Positions 8,358-17,649 of a stretch of DNA of 64,000 nt are shown in pieces. The notes below the pieces were generated by a model. The model did no database searches. It saw only the letters and a list, made by a program, of their open reading frames with translations, and had not been told where the DNA came from. Every line of letters starts with the position of its first letter. Position 1 is the stretch's first letter. The DNA comes from Lachnospiraceae bacterium (GTDB lineage: Bacteria > Bacillota > Clostridia > Lachnospirales > Lachnospiraceae). The stretch lies in contig JAFLTA010000009.1 of NCBI GenBank assembly GCA_022510685.1, positions 1 through 64,000 of the forward strand, read 5' to 3'. Made by a program: the position numbers and the translations under genes.

Positions 8358-9746
8358 TTAAAGATTATCTTGCCCTAAAGTAACTTCCCATTTATACCAT
8401 CCATACCGATAATCAGCATTACAATTAGATACCTCATCAATTTCTCCACTTTCAATATCGTAGATATAAAACGAGGTTTCATCCAAGCTATCATTGTATA
8501 TTCTGAAAAACACTTTATTATTATACATTGTAACTAAGTCAAAAACCGCATCTTCCGCTCGGACATTGTAAGTAATATTTTTTAGGTCAGTGATACTGTA
8601 TACGGTTTGAATCGAATTTTGAATAATATAATTATGTAATTTATCCTCCAGGCTCCACTTAGCTAAATTATCTAATTTTGACGAAAGCAATAGCTCTCTG
8701 CGGTGTTCAATGGTTATCACGTCTCCTTTATGCGATCCCCCCTCTGCAACTTCTTCTGACAGCCATGATGCATAAACACCCATATAAATTCTGTCATTCC
8801 ATATACAAATCGAGGTTATATAACCATCATCATCACATTTTTCATCTATTATATTTGTCTCACGTATGATGATTCCAAGTGCTTTGCTATCCAGAACACA
8901 GGTCACCTCGTCCTTATCTCCATCATATTTCATCATACCATTCTTTCCATAATAAGTGTAAGCCAGAAAATACAGAGCATTATCGGCTATACATGCAGAC
9001 GCCATATCTCCATCTGATAAACACAAATCACCGGAATATATTTTCTTTTTCTCCAACGTATCAAAGGATACACGGTATAGGCAGTCTTTACCTTCCGGGT
9101 CGGATTCGTCATATTCGTATGTAAAAAAAGTATTTCCCATAGTTAGAGGCAGCAGTGTTGCTTGATCTAGTACGAAAGAAAAATTACACTCTTTCTTTAT
9201 CTGTGTCGATTTCTTTGTTTCAAAGTCATATTGATAAACGACGCTATCATCATCTTTCAAATTATCTTTTACATATATCATATTAGAATCTGTTATCATA
9301 AATTCATCACACGTTATACTAATAATATATTTCATCTTTACTAAGATTTCTTTATTTTTAGTGTCGAACACAGATACACCATTGTAATGAAACGGAATAC
9401 GGCATATTTCTCCGCTGTAATCATCATGATGTACCATATAGTACATCCAATCGTTTGTCAGCCATAATGCATCAAAATCGCTCTCTCCTATCGACAACTT
9501 TTCCATTCCTGTTCCGTCAACACTTTCCTGCACCCATCCGGTTCCATTGTTCCAGATTCGTATATAATCGTTTTCAAAACGGTTCTCCTTGGCAGAAGTT
9601 TCACTGTTTTTAAATACTGTTGATGCTGATATAGCAGAACCTGTTGACACTACAGAAACGTCATAGGGTGCCTCACTTTTTGAGCCGCAACCGGATAAAA
9701 CCAGTAATCCAAGTAACGATAGAATCAGCATACTTTTCTTCTTCAT
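8358..9746 (-). CDS. lipoprotein, paralogue of 6980..8317
   Basis: Lipobox LLVLSGCGS; VFKNSETSAKENRFENDYIRIWN matches VFKNSETTAKTDPLQNDYIYIYE in the neighbour, as does the ALWLTNDWMYY block. Confidence 0.65.
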   Translation of the reverse strand: MKKKSMLILSLLGLLVLSGCGSKSEAPYDVSVVSTGSAISASTVFKNSETSAKENRFENDYIRIWNNGTGWVQESVDGTGMEKLSIGESDFDALWLTNDWMYYMVHHDDYSGEICRIPFHYNGVSVFDTKNKEILVKMKYIISITCDEFMITDSNMIYVKDNLKDDDSVVYQYDFETKKSTQIKKECNFSFVLDQATLLPLTMGNTFFTYEYDESDPEGKDCLYRVSFDTLEKKKIYSGDLCLSDGDMASACIADNALYFLAYTYYGKNGMMKYDGDKDEVTCVLDSKALGIIIRETNIIDEKCDDDGYITSICIWNDRIYMGVYASWLSEEVAEGGSHKGDVITIEHRRELLLSSKLDNLAKWSLEDKLHNYIIQNSIQTVYSITDLKNITYNVRAEDAVFDLVTMYNNKVFFRIYNDSLDETSFYIYDIESGEIDEVSNCNADYRYGWYKWEVTLGQDNL

Positions 9747-9769
9747 GGTACCTCTCCTCCCCTTCTCAG

Positions 9770-9860
9770 TATGATGGCGCTAATCCAAATTACGTCAGGT
9801 CATACCCACAAGTAACATGGGGCGCTAATCTGAACCTTGTTTAGTCCCCGGCTATCATGC
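9770..9860. repeat. structured repeat element, copy 1
   Basis: GTATGATGGC/GCTATCATGC outer stem (two G-T pairs); contains ATCTGAACCTTGTTT (9828-9842), shared with copy 2 at 22438-22452; GGCGCTAATC occurs twice (9776, 9821). Confidence 0.5.
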
Positions 9861-9976
9861 TAATACGAATTAATTTCGCACTAATTCTATCACATTGTTT
9901 TTTTGATAGCAAATTAAGTTTCTGTTACGTTTTCATAATATTTATTACGAAACTGTTACGATGGTATGATAAAAAT

Positions 9977-10026
9977 AACCTCATTTACTTATGATATGGT
10001 TATCCATATCAGGTGCAAATGAGGTT
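9977..10026 (-). terminator. nested palindrome downstream of the toxin-antitoxin genes, probable terminator
   Basis: AACCTCATTT/AAATGAGGTT outer and TGATATGG/CCATATCA inner arms; minus-strand product followed by ATTTTTATC. Confidence 0.6.
9987..9999. repeat. att-like direct repeat, distal copy of the rlmH 3' end sequence
   Basis: ACTTATGATATGG, identical to 12347-12359. Confidence 0.6.
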
Positions 10027-10088
10027 TTAGCCCTATACAAAGTTACCAGTTCTGCCATAGTCGACAAAACTGGTAACAAAATTTCTAT

Positions 10089-10349
10089 CTAATCCTCATA
10101 ATGCCCCTTGCATGAGGCAATAATAATAGTTCCCTCTTTTTCCCGATAAACAATTCTATTTGTTTCATCAATACGCCTACTCCACCATCCACTATGATTT
10201 CCCTTTAACGGCTCTGGTTTCCCGATTCCATCAAAGGAACATCTTTGAATATCCTTTAGCAACGTATTGATTCTTTTCAACGTTTTCTTATCCTGTGTCT
10301 GCCATGAGCAATAATCTTCCCATGCGTTTTCTTCCCACAATAACCTCAT
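10089..10349 (-). CDS. yoeB: Txe/YoeB family toxin
   Basis: MRLLWEENAWEDYCSWQTQDKKTLKRINTLLKDI...GIGKPEPLKGNHSGWWSRRIDETNRIVYR...CKGHYED is a full-length YoeB signature. Confidence 0.95.
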   Translation of the reverse strand: MRLLWEENAWEDYCSWQTQDKKTLKRINTLLKDIQRCSFDGIGKPEPLKGNHSGWWSRRIDETNRIVYREKEGTIIIASCKGHYED

Positions 10350-10624
10350 TCGTCTACCTCGATGATATCATGTTCAACCAACTTTGCTCGCCCTTCGTCA
10401 ATATCAGATATTACTTTTTCGAGATACTTCATATTACTTTCAGAATAAAACGGATCTGCCGATAATTCAAAAGGTATCCGCCTCTCTCTGCTGACCTTCT
10501 TGGCAAAAATAGTAAATGCTGTTGTCAGATTAATTCCTATATCAGAGCAGACCTCTTCCATGCTTTTTTTTAGTTCTGCATCCATGCGGAAATTAACATT
10601 AACTACCTGAGCCATATGCAACAC
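10346..10624 (-). CDS. RelB/DinJ family antitoxin
   Basis: VNFRMDAELKKSMEEVCSDIGINLTTAFTIFAKKVSRERRIPFELS; 4-nt overlap with yoeB. Confidence 0.92.
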   Translation of the reverse strand: MLHMAQVVNVNFRMDAELKKSMEEVCSDIGINLTTAFTIFAKKVSRERRIPFELSADPFYSESNMKYLEKVISDIDEGRAKLVEHDIIEVDE

Positions 10625-10645
10625 CTCCTAATCTATAATATGTAT

Positions 10646-10674
10646 ACTATAGCAAATATTAATGAAATGTGCAA
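10646..10674 (-). promoter_or_regulatory. promoter of the relB-yoeB operon with palindromic -10 region
   Basis: Minus strand TTGCAC (10669-10674), 17-nt spacer, TATAGT (10646-10651), next to TATAGTATACATATTATA. Confidence 0.65.
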
Positions 10675-10741
10675 CATTATTCATTACGCTATCATTATTT
10701 TGCATGACTAATTTACTCAACAAAGCATTTCGGATTTTACG

Positions 10742-10924
10742 TTATATATCCATATCCAGATCCACTACAGGGATTCCTAAACTTATCAGTGCGTTATCTG
10801 ACGGAATGCTCTTTACCGTGCTTTCCCCTGTACCATTAAGAAACTGAACCAAATCATCAGTCAGCTTTAGGTGAATGCAGTCGATTTCATTCCGTTTATC
10901 TATAGTGATTTCCTCTATCAGCAT
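10742..10924 (-). pseudogene. C-terminal remnant resembling a serine site-specific recombinase tail
   Basis: MLIEEITIDKRNEIDCIHLKLTDDLVQFLN; the frame continues upstream as TSAGDSIEKGLKKQLLH and runs into the end of the neighbouring lipoprotein gene without a catalytic domain. Confidence 0.35.
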
Positions 10925-10970
10925 ATGGAGTAACTGCTTTTTAAGCCCTTTCTCTATACTATCACCAGCA

Positions 10971-12170
10971 CTAGTCTTTTTCCCCCTTCTTGATCTTTTT
11001 CTTCAACTCATCTGCCCATTCTCCTTCATAAACCTTATCGACAGTATTGCCCTCCAAGTCAATTTGATAGATTTCATCATGCATTGAGCCGGCATAAGTC
11101 TTAATATATATTTTGCCATCCAGCACATTAATTCCACCAATACCATCACAGTGTTTCACCGTCATGATTTTTTTTATTTCATCATTATTCGCCCTATATA
11201 TCTTTTTTCCCTTAAAAAACAGGATACTGTCATCTACAAAATTCAGACCATCCACCTCATCTTTGGAGATTGTCTCTACCGTATTATCCTTTATGTTCAA
11301 TCTCTGAAAATCGGGAGAATTAAAATACACAAAGCCGTTATTAATAGAGATCCGTCCATACAAACCACCAGAATCAGCCAATTGAAGATTGTCATAAACA
11401 TCCACTGCATGGCTTGATAGGTCTAACTTCCCCAGTTTCCATATATCATCGTCATTCCCGAAATCACTATAGGTAAACCAGATTGCATCCTGATAGAAAC
11501 ATATATCTTCCACGCACACATCTAATGCATATAACTGCCGGCTTTCTTCTCCTTCATAATCAGCCCTGCCAATATAGCTGGCATCCTCATCCTCGTCCAC
11601 GTCTAAATAATAGATATAGTCCTCTGTCAAAGTAACATCACGAGTAAAACCAACATTACATTCTATAATATCCGTTTCTTTCCCATTCTGCCACCGCTTC
11701 ACGTATGATTCATCATAGTAGTAAATAGAATCATCAAAACTATACAAAATGTAATAGTCCATGCCATCCGGAAAATCTTCACATTCCGAAAGTTGTCCCT
11801 GGCTGTCTCTATAAAAGAAAACCTCATCCGGCCCGTCTATCTCCGGTTTTTGAACCGCATAAAAATATCCATCCTTATACGAATGAAGAAAAAAATATTC
11901 TGCTAGATTATTATTAATCCGCACATAGTCATCTTCCTCCGATGCAGCAATCTCTGACAATTCTGTTTCGGTCACAGAAATTTTATTCGCAGAATCCTTG
12001 ACATTGATACTGAGCGGTTCTTTAGACGCATTACTTTTTACTGTACTATCTTCCGAAATCATCACGCTGTCGGCTTTACTTTCTGTCTGTTTTTCTCCAC
12101 TCTGCACTCCACAACCTGTGCTTCCAACACACATCATAAAAGCAAACGCCAAAATTAAATATCTTTTCAT
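10971..12170 (-). CDS. lipoprotein, DUF5050-like
   Basis: Lipobox MMCVGSTGCGV; repeated YxxDxxIYYYD-type blocks. Confidence 0.6.
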   Translation of the reverse strand: MKRYLILAFAFMMCVGSTGCGVQSGEKQTESKADSVMISEDSTVKSNASKEPLSINVKDSANKISVTETELSEIAASEEDDYVRINNNLAEYFFLHSYKDGYFYAVQKPEIDGPDEVFFYRDSQGQLSECEDFPDGMDYYILYSFDDSIYYYDESYVKRWQNGKETDIIECNVGFTRDVTLTEDYIYYLDVDEDEDASYIGRADYEGEESRQLYALDVCVEDICFYQDAIWFTYSDFGNDDDIWKLGKLDLSSHAVDVYDNLQLADSGGLYGRISINNGFVYFNSPDFQRLNIKDNTVETISKDEVDGLNFVDDSILFFKGKKIYRANNDEIKKIMTVKHCDGIGGINVLDGKIYIKTYAGSMHDEIYQIDLEGNTVDKVYEGEWADELKKKIKKGEKD

Positions 12171-12344
12171 TTACTTTGCCCTCCTCTTTGATAGTATTGT
12201 TTTATTTGTTTATTATTTAATAGTATATCATATTCACTGCGCATGATTTCAGCGCATATTGATTTCCATTTCCGAAACCTCTTTTTCCGTCTGCTCCAGA
12301 CTGATTTTTTGACGTTTTTCCAACCTAATCTTAAAAAAACTCCC

Positions 12345-12824
12345 TCACTTATGATATGGCTCTCCCGCCATAATTTTTTCTGCCCTGTATATCTGCTCCA
12401 GCAGCACCACCCGCATCAACTGATGGGGAAAAGTCATTTTTGAAAAACTAAGTCTCTCATCTGCCTCCTGCAAAATATTTTTATCCAAACCAATAGAGCC
12501 CCCGATTATAAATATCAGGTGGCTCTCTCCGTTCAGTCCCAAATCATGGACACGTCTGGAAAATGCTTCCGAAGAATACTGCGTTCCGTCAATGGCAAGT
12601 GCAATGACATATGCGCCCTCTTTTATGTATTTTCTCAGACGTTCTCCCTCTTTGGCACGAATCAAATCTTCCTCATGTTCACTGGCATTATCCGGTGTCT
12701 TCTCATCTGCCACCTCAATAATCTCCAGCTTACAGTAACGGCTTAACCGTTTGGAATACTCCTCAATCGCTCCCAGGAAAAACTTTTCCTTTATTTTTCC
12801 CACTGCTAATATTGTAATTTTCAT
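12345..12824 (-). CDS. rlmH: 23S rRNA (pseudouridine(1915)-N(3))-methyltransferase RlmH
   Basis: MKITILAVGKIKEKF...FIIGGSIGLDKNIL...LSFSKMTFPHQLMRVVLLEQIYRAEKIMAGEPYHK. Confidence 0.98.
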   Translation of the reverse strand: MKITILAVGKIKEKFFLGAIEEYSKRLSRYCKLEIIEVADEKTPDNASEHEEDLIRAKEGERLRKYIKEGAYVIALAIDGTQYSSEAFSRRVHDLGLNGESHLIFIIGGSIGLDKNILQEADERLSFSKMTFPHQLMRVVLLEQIYRAEKIMAGEPYHK

Positions 12825-12874
12825 GGGGTCACCCTCATTTCCTTCTTATGTGAATTTGTCCTGCCTACGACAAA

Positions 12875-13231
12875 CTAATCATCAATCGCCAGACTGATGC
12901 AAAGTGCCCTGTCGATTCTTCGCAAAATGTCATCATCCAGGTGGCACACCTTTTCCCGCAGCCTTGACTTATCAATGGTTCGTATCTGTTCCAGCAAAAT
13001 TACCGAATCCTTACTTATGTTATATTTCTTCATTTCCAATGATATATGGGTCGGCAGTTTTGCCTTATTCATCCGGGATGTAATCGCTGCGCAGATAACC
13101 GTTGGACTATGTCGGTTCCCCATGTCATTTTGTATAATGAGAACCGGGCGGATACCGCCTTGTTCAGAGCCCACTACCGGTCGCAAATCTGCGAAAAATA
13201 TGTCTCCACGTTTAATAATCAAAACGTTCAC
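12875..13231 (-). CDS. mazF: type II toxin-antitoxin system PemK/MazF family toxin
   Basis: [51 protein letters not shown] at 13222 is better spaced from GGAG than the listed GTG. Confidence 0.95.
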   Translation of the reverse strand: MNVLIIKRGDIFFADLRPVVGSEQGGIRPVLIIQNDMGNRHSPTVICAAITSRMNKAKLPTHISLEMKKYNISKDSVILLEQIRTIDKSRLREKVCHLDDDILRRIDRALCISLAIDD

Positions 13232-13322
13232 GCTCCATTTCCATGAAATTTAGTGGTTCTTTTCCTATCTTTACCAATTTTTCCGAAAGTATTCGTAAAC
13301 GCTTATTTGTTTTATAACTCAA
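13212..13322 (-). CDS. candidate 36-aa small protein between alr and mazF, possible antitoxin
   Basis: Minus-strand TTG...TAA frame: [36 protein letters not shown]; overlaps the mazF start. Below the ORF-track length cutoff. Confidence 0.45.
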   Translation of the reverse strand: MSYKTNKRLRILSEKLVKIGKEPLNFMEMERERFDY

Positions 13323-13330
13323 ACATATAA

Positions 13331-14497
13331 TTACGGTTCCGGATAATAATCCTTCGTGCCCACCACTTTTCCGTCTCTATAATAAACCCGTGGCACCCGT
13401 TTTCCCACGTCACAGACAAATTCATAGTTAAAGGAGCCGGAAAGTTCCGCAACCTCCTCTACCGGCAACCATTCTTCTCCATCTCTGCCAAACAGAGTTA
13501 CCATATCGCCCTCCCGCGTCTCCGGAATGTCAGTCACATCTACCATAAACTGATCCATGCACACTCTGCCTATGATGTTTGCCCTTTTCCCATGAATCAG
13601 GACACATCCTTTATTGGAGAGGGAGCGGGGATACCCGTCTGCATACCCCACCGGTATGGTAGCCACAATCGTCTCCCCGGAAGTGCTATATGTACCGCCA
13701 TATCCGATTTCCACACCGGCAGGCAAAGTCTTTACAAATGACACCTGTGCCTTCCACTCCATGGCAGGGGTCAGGGGCAGATGCTCCTTTTGTACCTCTT
13801 CGGATGGATAGAGTCCATACAGGGAAATCCCATCCCGCACCATATCCAGATGCACTTCCGGCATCTCCATAATTCCGGCGCTATTGGATATATGTTTTAT
13901 GGGAATGTCAATTCCCTCCTGCTCCATTTTTTCTACAAAGTCAGTAAATTTAGCAAACTGTTCTTTCGCTTTGGTTTTATCCCTTTCATCCATGCGTGCA
14001 AAATGAGAAAAACATCCCTCAATGAAAAGACCCGGTAATGCAGAAATCCGTTTTATAGTCTCTAAACTCTCCTCTGTCAACGAAAAGCCAATACGGCTCA
14101 TCCCCGTATCCAGCTTAATATGAATCGTCGCCTGCTTTCCCATATCCACCGCCGTATCGGATATTTTTTCAGCCATATCATATTGGAATACTGTCGTTGC
14201 AATATCGTACCGTATCATATCTTCGTAAAGAGGTTCCGGAGTAAAGCCGAGAATTAAAATCGGCTTGGTGACACCGGCACGCCGAAGTTCAATACCTTCC
14301 TCTAATATGGCAACACCATAATAATCTGCCACCGGCTCCAGCACTTCTGCCAAAGGCACCGCACCATGACCATAACCATCTGCTTTAATCACTGCCATAA
14401 ATTTCGTTCCCGATTTGGTCAGGTTCTTGGCACAAACTGCATTTTGATAAATGGCATCCAGATTTATTTCTGCCTGTACCCGGTGATACGTTTTCAT
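13331..14497 (-). CDS. alr: alanine racemase
   Basis: INLDAIYQNAV, FMAVIKADGYGHGAVPLAEV, IGRVCMDQFMVDVT. Confidence 0.97.
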   Translation of the reverse strand: MKTYHRVQAEINLDAIYQNAVCAKNLTKSGTKFMAVIKADGYGHGAVPLAEVLEPVADYYGVAILEEGIELRRAGVTKPILILGFTPEPLYEDMIRYDIATTVFQYDMAEKISDTAVDMGKQATIHIKLDTGMSRIGFSLTEESLETIKRISALPGLFIEGCFSHFARMDERDKTKAKEQFAKFTDFVEKMEQEGIDIPIKHISNSAGIMEMPEVHLDMVRDGISLYGLYPSEEVQKEHLPLTPAMEWKAQVSFVKTLPAGVEIGYGGTYSTSGETIVATIPVGYADGYPRSLSNKGCVLIHGKRANIIGRVCMDQFMVDVTDIPETREGDMVTLFGRDGEEWLPVEEVAELSGSFNYEFVCDVGKRVPRVYYRDGKVVGTKDYYPEP

Positions 14498-14574
14498 ATG
14501 TTCCTCCATTCTGCAAACTAGTCAAATCATTTTTGCATAAGCAAAATTTTACTCGGTCATTCTACCGTTTTTTG

Positions 14575-16137
14575 TCACTTCTTTATACTTGCCAAAACCT
14601 CCGGCAGCATTTCCAGAATATCTCCGGCAAGCATAGAGTGTGGTAAAAACTTTTCCGTATACTGCTCTGCCGCCAGTCCATGCAGGCAAACACCCAGACT
14701 TGCTGCCTGAAAGGGTATCATTCCCTGCGCCAGCAGTCCACCTATGATCCCGCTCAAAACATCTCCGGAGCCACCGGTGGCAAGACCACTATTTCCACTG
14801 GTATTAATATAAAGGCTTGCACCATCACTCACTAACGTTCTGGCATCCTTCAAAACCACTGTGGCACCGCCCTGTTGTCCGGTAACGGTTTCTATCATAT
14901 TTTCCGAAATCTCGTCAATCTCCTTACCTGTCAGCCGGCTCATCTCCCGCATATGCGGTGTCAATACAAATTGCTTTCCCAGTGTATGATATTCCCCACG
15001 CCCCGACAGGATATTCAAGCCATCGGCATCAATCACTACCGGTTTATTAGGCATTTTACTTAGTTCACGTAATGTAATATCCACCAAACGGTTTGCCCCT
15101 TCGCTCTGTCCCAAACCGGGACCTATCACGACAGCAGCTGCACTTTGAATCCCTGCCACCAGTGCTTCTTCCTCATCTTGTGTCACAGCCTCCGACCAGG
15201 TTGTAACGATTGCCTCCGGAAGTTTCGTACGGATTACCACCGCATTTTCACTGGCAGTTACGACCTGAACTAAACCACATCCCATGCGATAGGCAGCTTT
15301 GGCTGCCAAATAACAGGCACCACTCATATCCGGCGAACCGGCAATCACCAACGTTTTGCCATAACTGCCTTTATGAGAACGACGCTTTCTGTCCGGAAGG
15401 TAATTTCCCACCGTTTCCTTTTTGAATGTAAAAGCTTTCGGAGATACTTCGGCAACTGCTTTTTGCGGAAACCCGATATCTGCCACAATGACCTGTCCTG
15501 CGTATTCCATTCCCGGATACAGCAGTAACCCGCGTTTTGTATTTCCAAAAGTAACCGTCACCCGCGCATGTACAGCTTGCCCGAGCACCTTTCCGTTATC
15601 AGCGTGAATTCCCGATGGAATATCCACAGCCACAATATCTCTGCCACTTTGATTCATAGCCTGAATATACCGGGCAATCTTTCCTGTCACCGGCCTTGCC
15701 AGTCCTATCCCAAAAATGGCATCCACGATAATACTATATTCCCTAAGTCTCGTCTCTGTGATTGTCATTTTTGAAACGCCGTTGTTCTCTGCATCTTCGG
15801 CAAGGTTGTCCCAAAACACGGGCACATTCAATTGTTCTGCAATCTTTATTTGCTGCCGCATTTCTTCTGTACAGCGTTCTTTCTGTCCCAAAACAAGTAC
15901 AGACACATCAAAATCCGATTCTTTTAAGAGCCTGGCTGCGGCAACACCATCTCCGCCGTTATTGCCGGTGCCGCATACAGCCAAAACACGGTCTGTAAGC
16001 GAATCTGCCTCTGCCATAATACAACTTGCCACCGCCATGGATGCCTTTTCCATCAGAACCATGGATGGAATACCGATTTCCTGAATCGAGATTCTGTCTA
16101 TTTCTTTTGCTTCCTTTGCATCAACTATATATTCCAT
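14575..16137 (-). CDS. nnr: bifunctional NAD(P)H-hydrate epimerase / ADP-dependent NAD(P)H-hydrate dehydratase
   Basis: YjeF-N motif VCGTGNNGGDGVAAARLL plus C-terminal kinase-like domain with NSGLATGGSGDVLSGIIGGLLAQG. Confidence 0.95.
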   Translation of the reverse strand: MEYIVDAKEAKEIDRISIQEIGIPSMVLMEKASMAVASCIMAEADSLTDRVLAVCGTGNNGGDGVAAARLLKESDFDVSVLVLGQKERCTEEMRQQIKIAEQLNVPVFWDNLAEDAENNGVSKMTITETRLREYSIIVDAIFGIGLARPVTGKIARYIQAMNQSGRDIVAVDIPSGIHADNGKVLGQAVHARVTVTFGNTKRGLLLYPGMEYAGQVIVADIGFPQKAVAEVSPKAFTFKKETVGNYLPDRKRRSHKGSYGKTLVIAGSPDMSGACYLAAKAAYRMGCGLVQVVTASENAVVIRTKLPEAIVTTWSEAVTQDEEEALVAGIQSAAAVVIGPGLGQSEGANRLVDITLRELSKMPNKPVVIDADGLNILSGRGEYHTLGKQFVLTPHMREMSRLTGKEIDEISENMIETVTGQQGGATVVLKDARTLVSDGASLYINTSGNSGLATGGSGDVLSGIIGGLLAQGMIPFQAASLGVCLHGLAAEQYTEKFLPHSMLAGDILEMLPEVLASIKK

Positions 16138-16166
16138 TTCAATCCTCTCTGAGTTATTTCCTTATA

Positions 16167-16571
16167 TTATTCCTGCACACTACTTCCCATGCCACTGCTC
16201 TTGTACTCTCTGATTGCTATGGCATAGGCGATTGCTTGTTCCTGCGTATCCGACAGGGATATTTTAATCTCGGTAACTCCTAAGCTTTTCGCCAGCTTCT
16301 GTGCACCTCCGGTAAGCTTTACAATCGGTGTCCCTTTCTCGTCGCGTAGTATGGATATATCTGCCGGCGAAACGCCTGTAAATCCGGTTCCCAGCGCCTT
16401 CACCACCGCTTCCTTTCCGGCAAACGCACTGGCGCACCGGGCAATTCTTTTTTCGATTAGTGCTCTCTCTCCCTCAGAAAAATACTTATTACGGAAGCTT
16501 TCTTTTTTATATGCTTTCGTAACCCTTTCTATCTCGATAATATCCACACCAATTCCTACAATATCACTCAT
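16167..16571 (-). CDS. acpS: holo-[acyl-carrier-protein] synthase
   Basis: MSDIVGIGVDIIEIERV, FAGKEAVVKALGTGF. Confidence 0.96.
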   Translation of the reverse strand: MSDIVGIGVDIIEIERVTKAYKKESFRNKYFSEGERALIEKRIARCASAFAGKEAVVKALGTGFTGVSPADISILRDEKGTPIVKLTGGAQKLAKSLGVTEIKISLSDTQEQAIAYAIAIREYKSSGMGSSVQE

Positions 16572-16627
16572 TTCCGTCCTCATCATCCATTTTGTTATTA
16601 GGTTAACCGTTAAAACAAAATTTCATG

Positions 16628-17413
16628 CTACTCCTCGGAATCCGCTTCCTCAGACTTTCTCGGCTGGATACTGTCATCCAATTTGTTTTCTTCCATATTA
16701 CCACGCCATACACGGTGTTTTCTGTCAAACACCTCAACCACCTCGGCTCCCAACAGATTATGCATATACTTATACACTTCCGTATTGCGCATTTCCAAAT
16801 CCTGTTTCCGAAGAATATGGTTTTTCACTTCTTCCCGTAATTGACGTATCTGAGACTCACGCTCCTCTATCTCCACGGTATTGTCCTGCAATTCTTGATA
16901 GCACACCCGCATACAGGCAATTAATAACTGCGAGTTTTTGGCGGTAATCTCTCCCGGAAGCTGTTTTTGCAATTCCTTTGTCTCTGCAATTTTAGCATTT
17001 AAATCGTTAATCAGTTTCTGGTTTTTCTCCTGCTTACGTACACGGAGGGGACTGTCCGCTTCATGTCCGTCTGTCATATTATTTACGATATTCTGCATCA
17101 AAACCTTTTTTGCTTTTTCATATTCTTTTAAATCATTGTTAGCCTGTCCCTGCTTTTTAATCAGATCATTTAACTCTTTCTCCAGTTGCTTAATCTCATT
17201 TGTTTTCCGAAAATCGGGAAAGAGAGTATGCCATCTGGCATCTATGGATAGCAATGGAACCGACTTTCCCTGTAATGCCTGCATATATGCAATATTCATC
17301 TCTGCTTCCTGTGCCTGTTTTTTCCGTTTGTTCATCCGACCACTCATAGGCTCCACCTCATTTCTGCGTCCAAAAGGACACTTGTTCCTTAAAATTTCTC
17401 GTTTGATATTCAT
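16628..17413 (-). CDS. conserved hypothetical coiled-coil protein
   Basis: Long heptad-rich ORF; no family recognised. Confidence 0.6.
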   Translation of the reverse strand: MNIKREILRNKCPFGRRNEVEPMSGRMNKRKKQAQEAEMNIAYMQALQGKSVPLLSIDARWHTLFPDFRKTNEIKQLEKELNDLIKKQGQANNDLKEYEKAKKVLMQNIVNNMTDGHEADSPLRVRKQEKNQKLINDLNAKIAETKELQKQLPGEITAKNSQLLIACMRVCYQELQDNTVEIEERESQIRQLREEVKNHILRKQDLEMRNTEVYKYMHNLLGAEVVEVFDRKHRVWRGNMEENKLDDSIQPRKSEEADSEE

Positions 17414-17582
17414 TATAATCGCAATCGTATTTTCCGTTACAAATTGCTAACTAAATCTGTTATAATTTCATCGACATAATCCACAAATTTCATTATAAGT
17501 CTGCCGTAAGCATAAGTCAAATTCCACTACCATAAAACGCAGAATAACCTATAACTGAAGCATACTGTATTCAAAACATAAG

Positions 17583-17611
17583 TTGCACCCCTTGTTATTT
17601 TACTGTATACT
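17583..17611 (+). promoter_or_regulatory. promoter for the UDPGP-family gene
   Basis: TTGCAC (17583-17588), 17-nt spacer, TATACT (17606-17611). Confidence 0.7.
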
Positions 17612-17649
17612 TATGGATGAAATATAATGTTTTCGGGGAGGACAATATA

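Noticed and set aside
15716-16084. 122-aa ORF antisense to nnr
   Set aside because: No RBS, composition mirrors the coding strand; nnr is certain.
16351-16947. 198-aa ORF antisense to acpS and the coiled-coil gene
   Set aside because: Spans two minus-strand genes and their gap; no recognisable domain.
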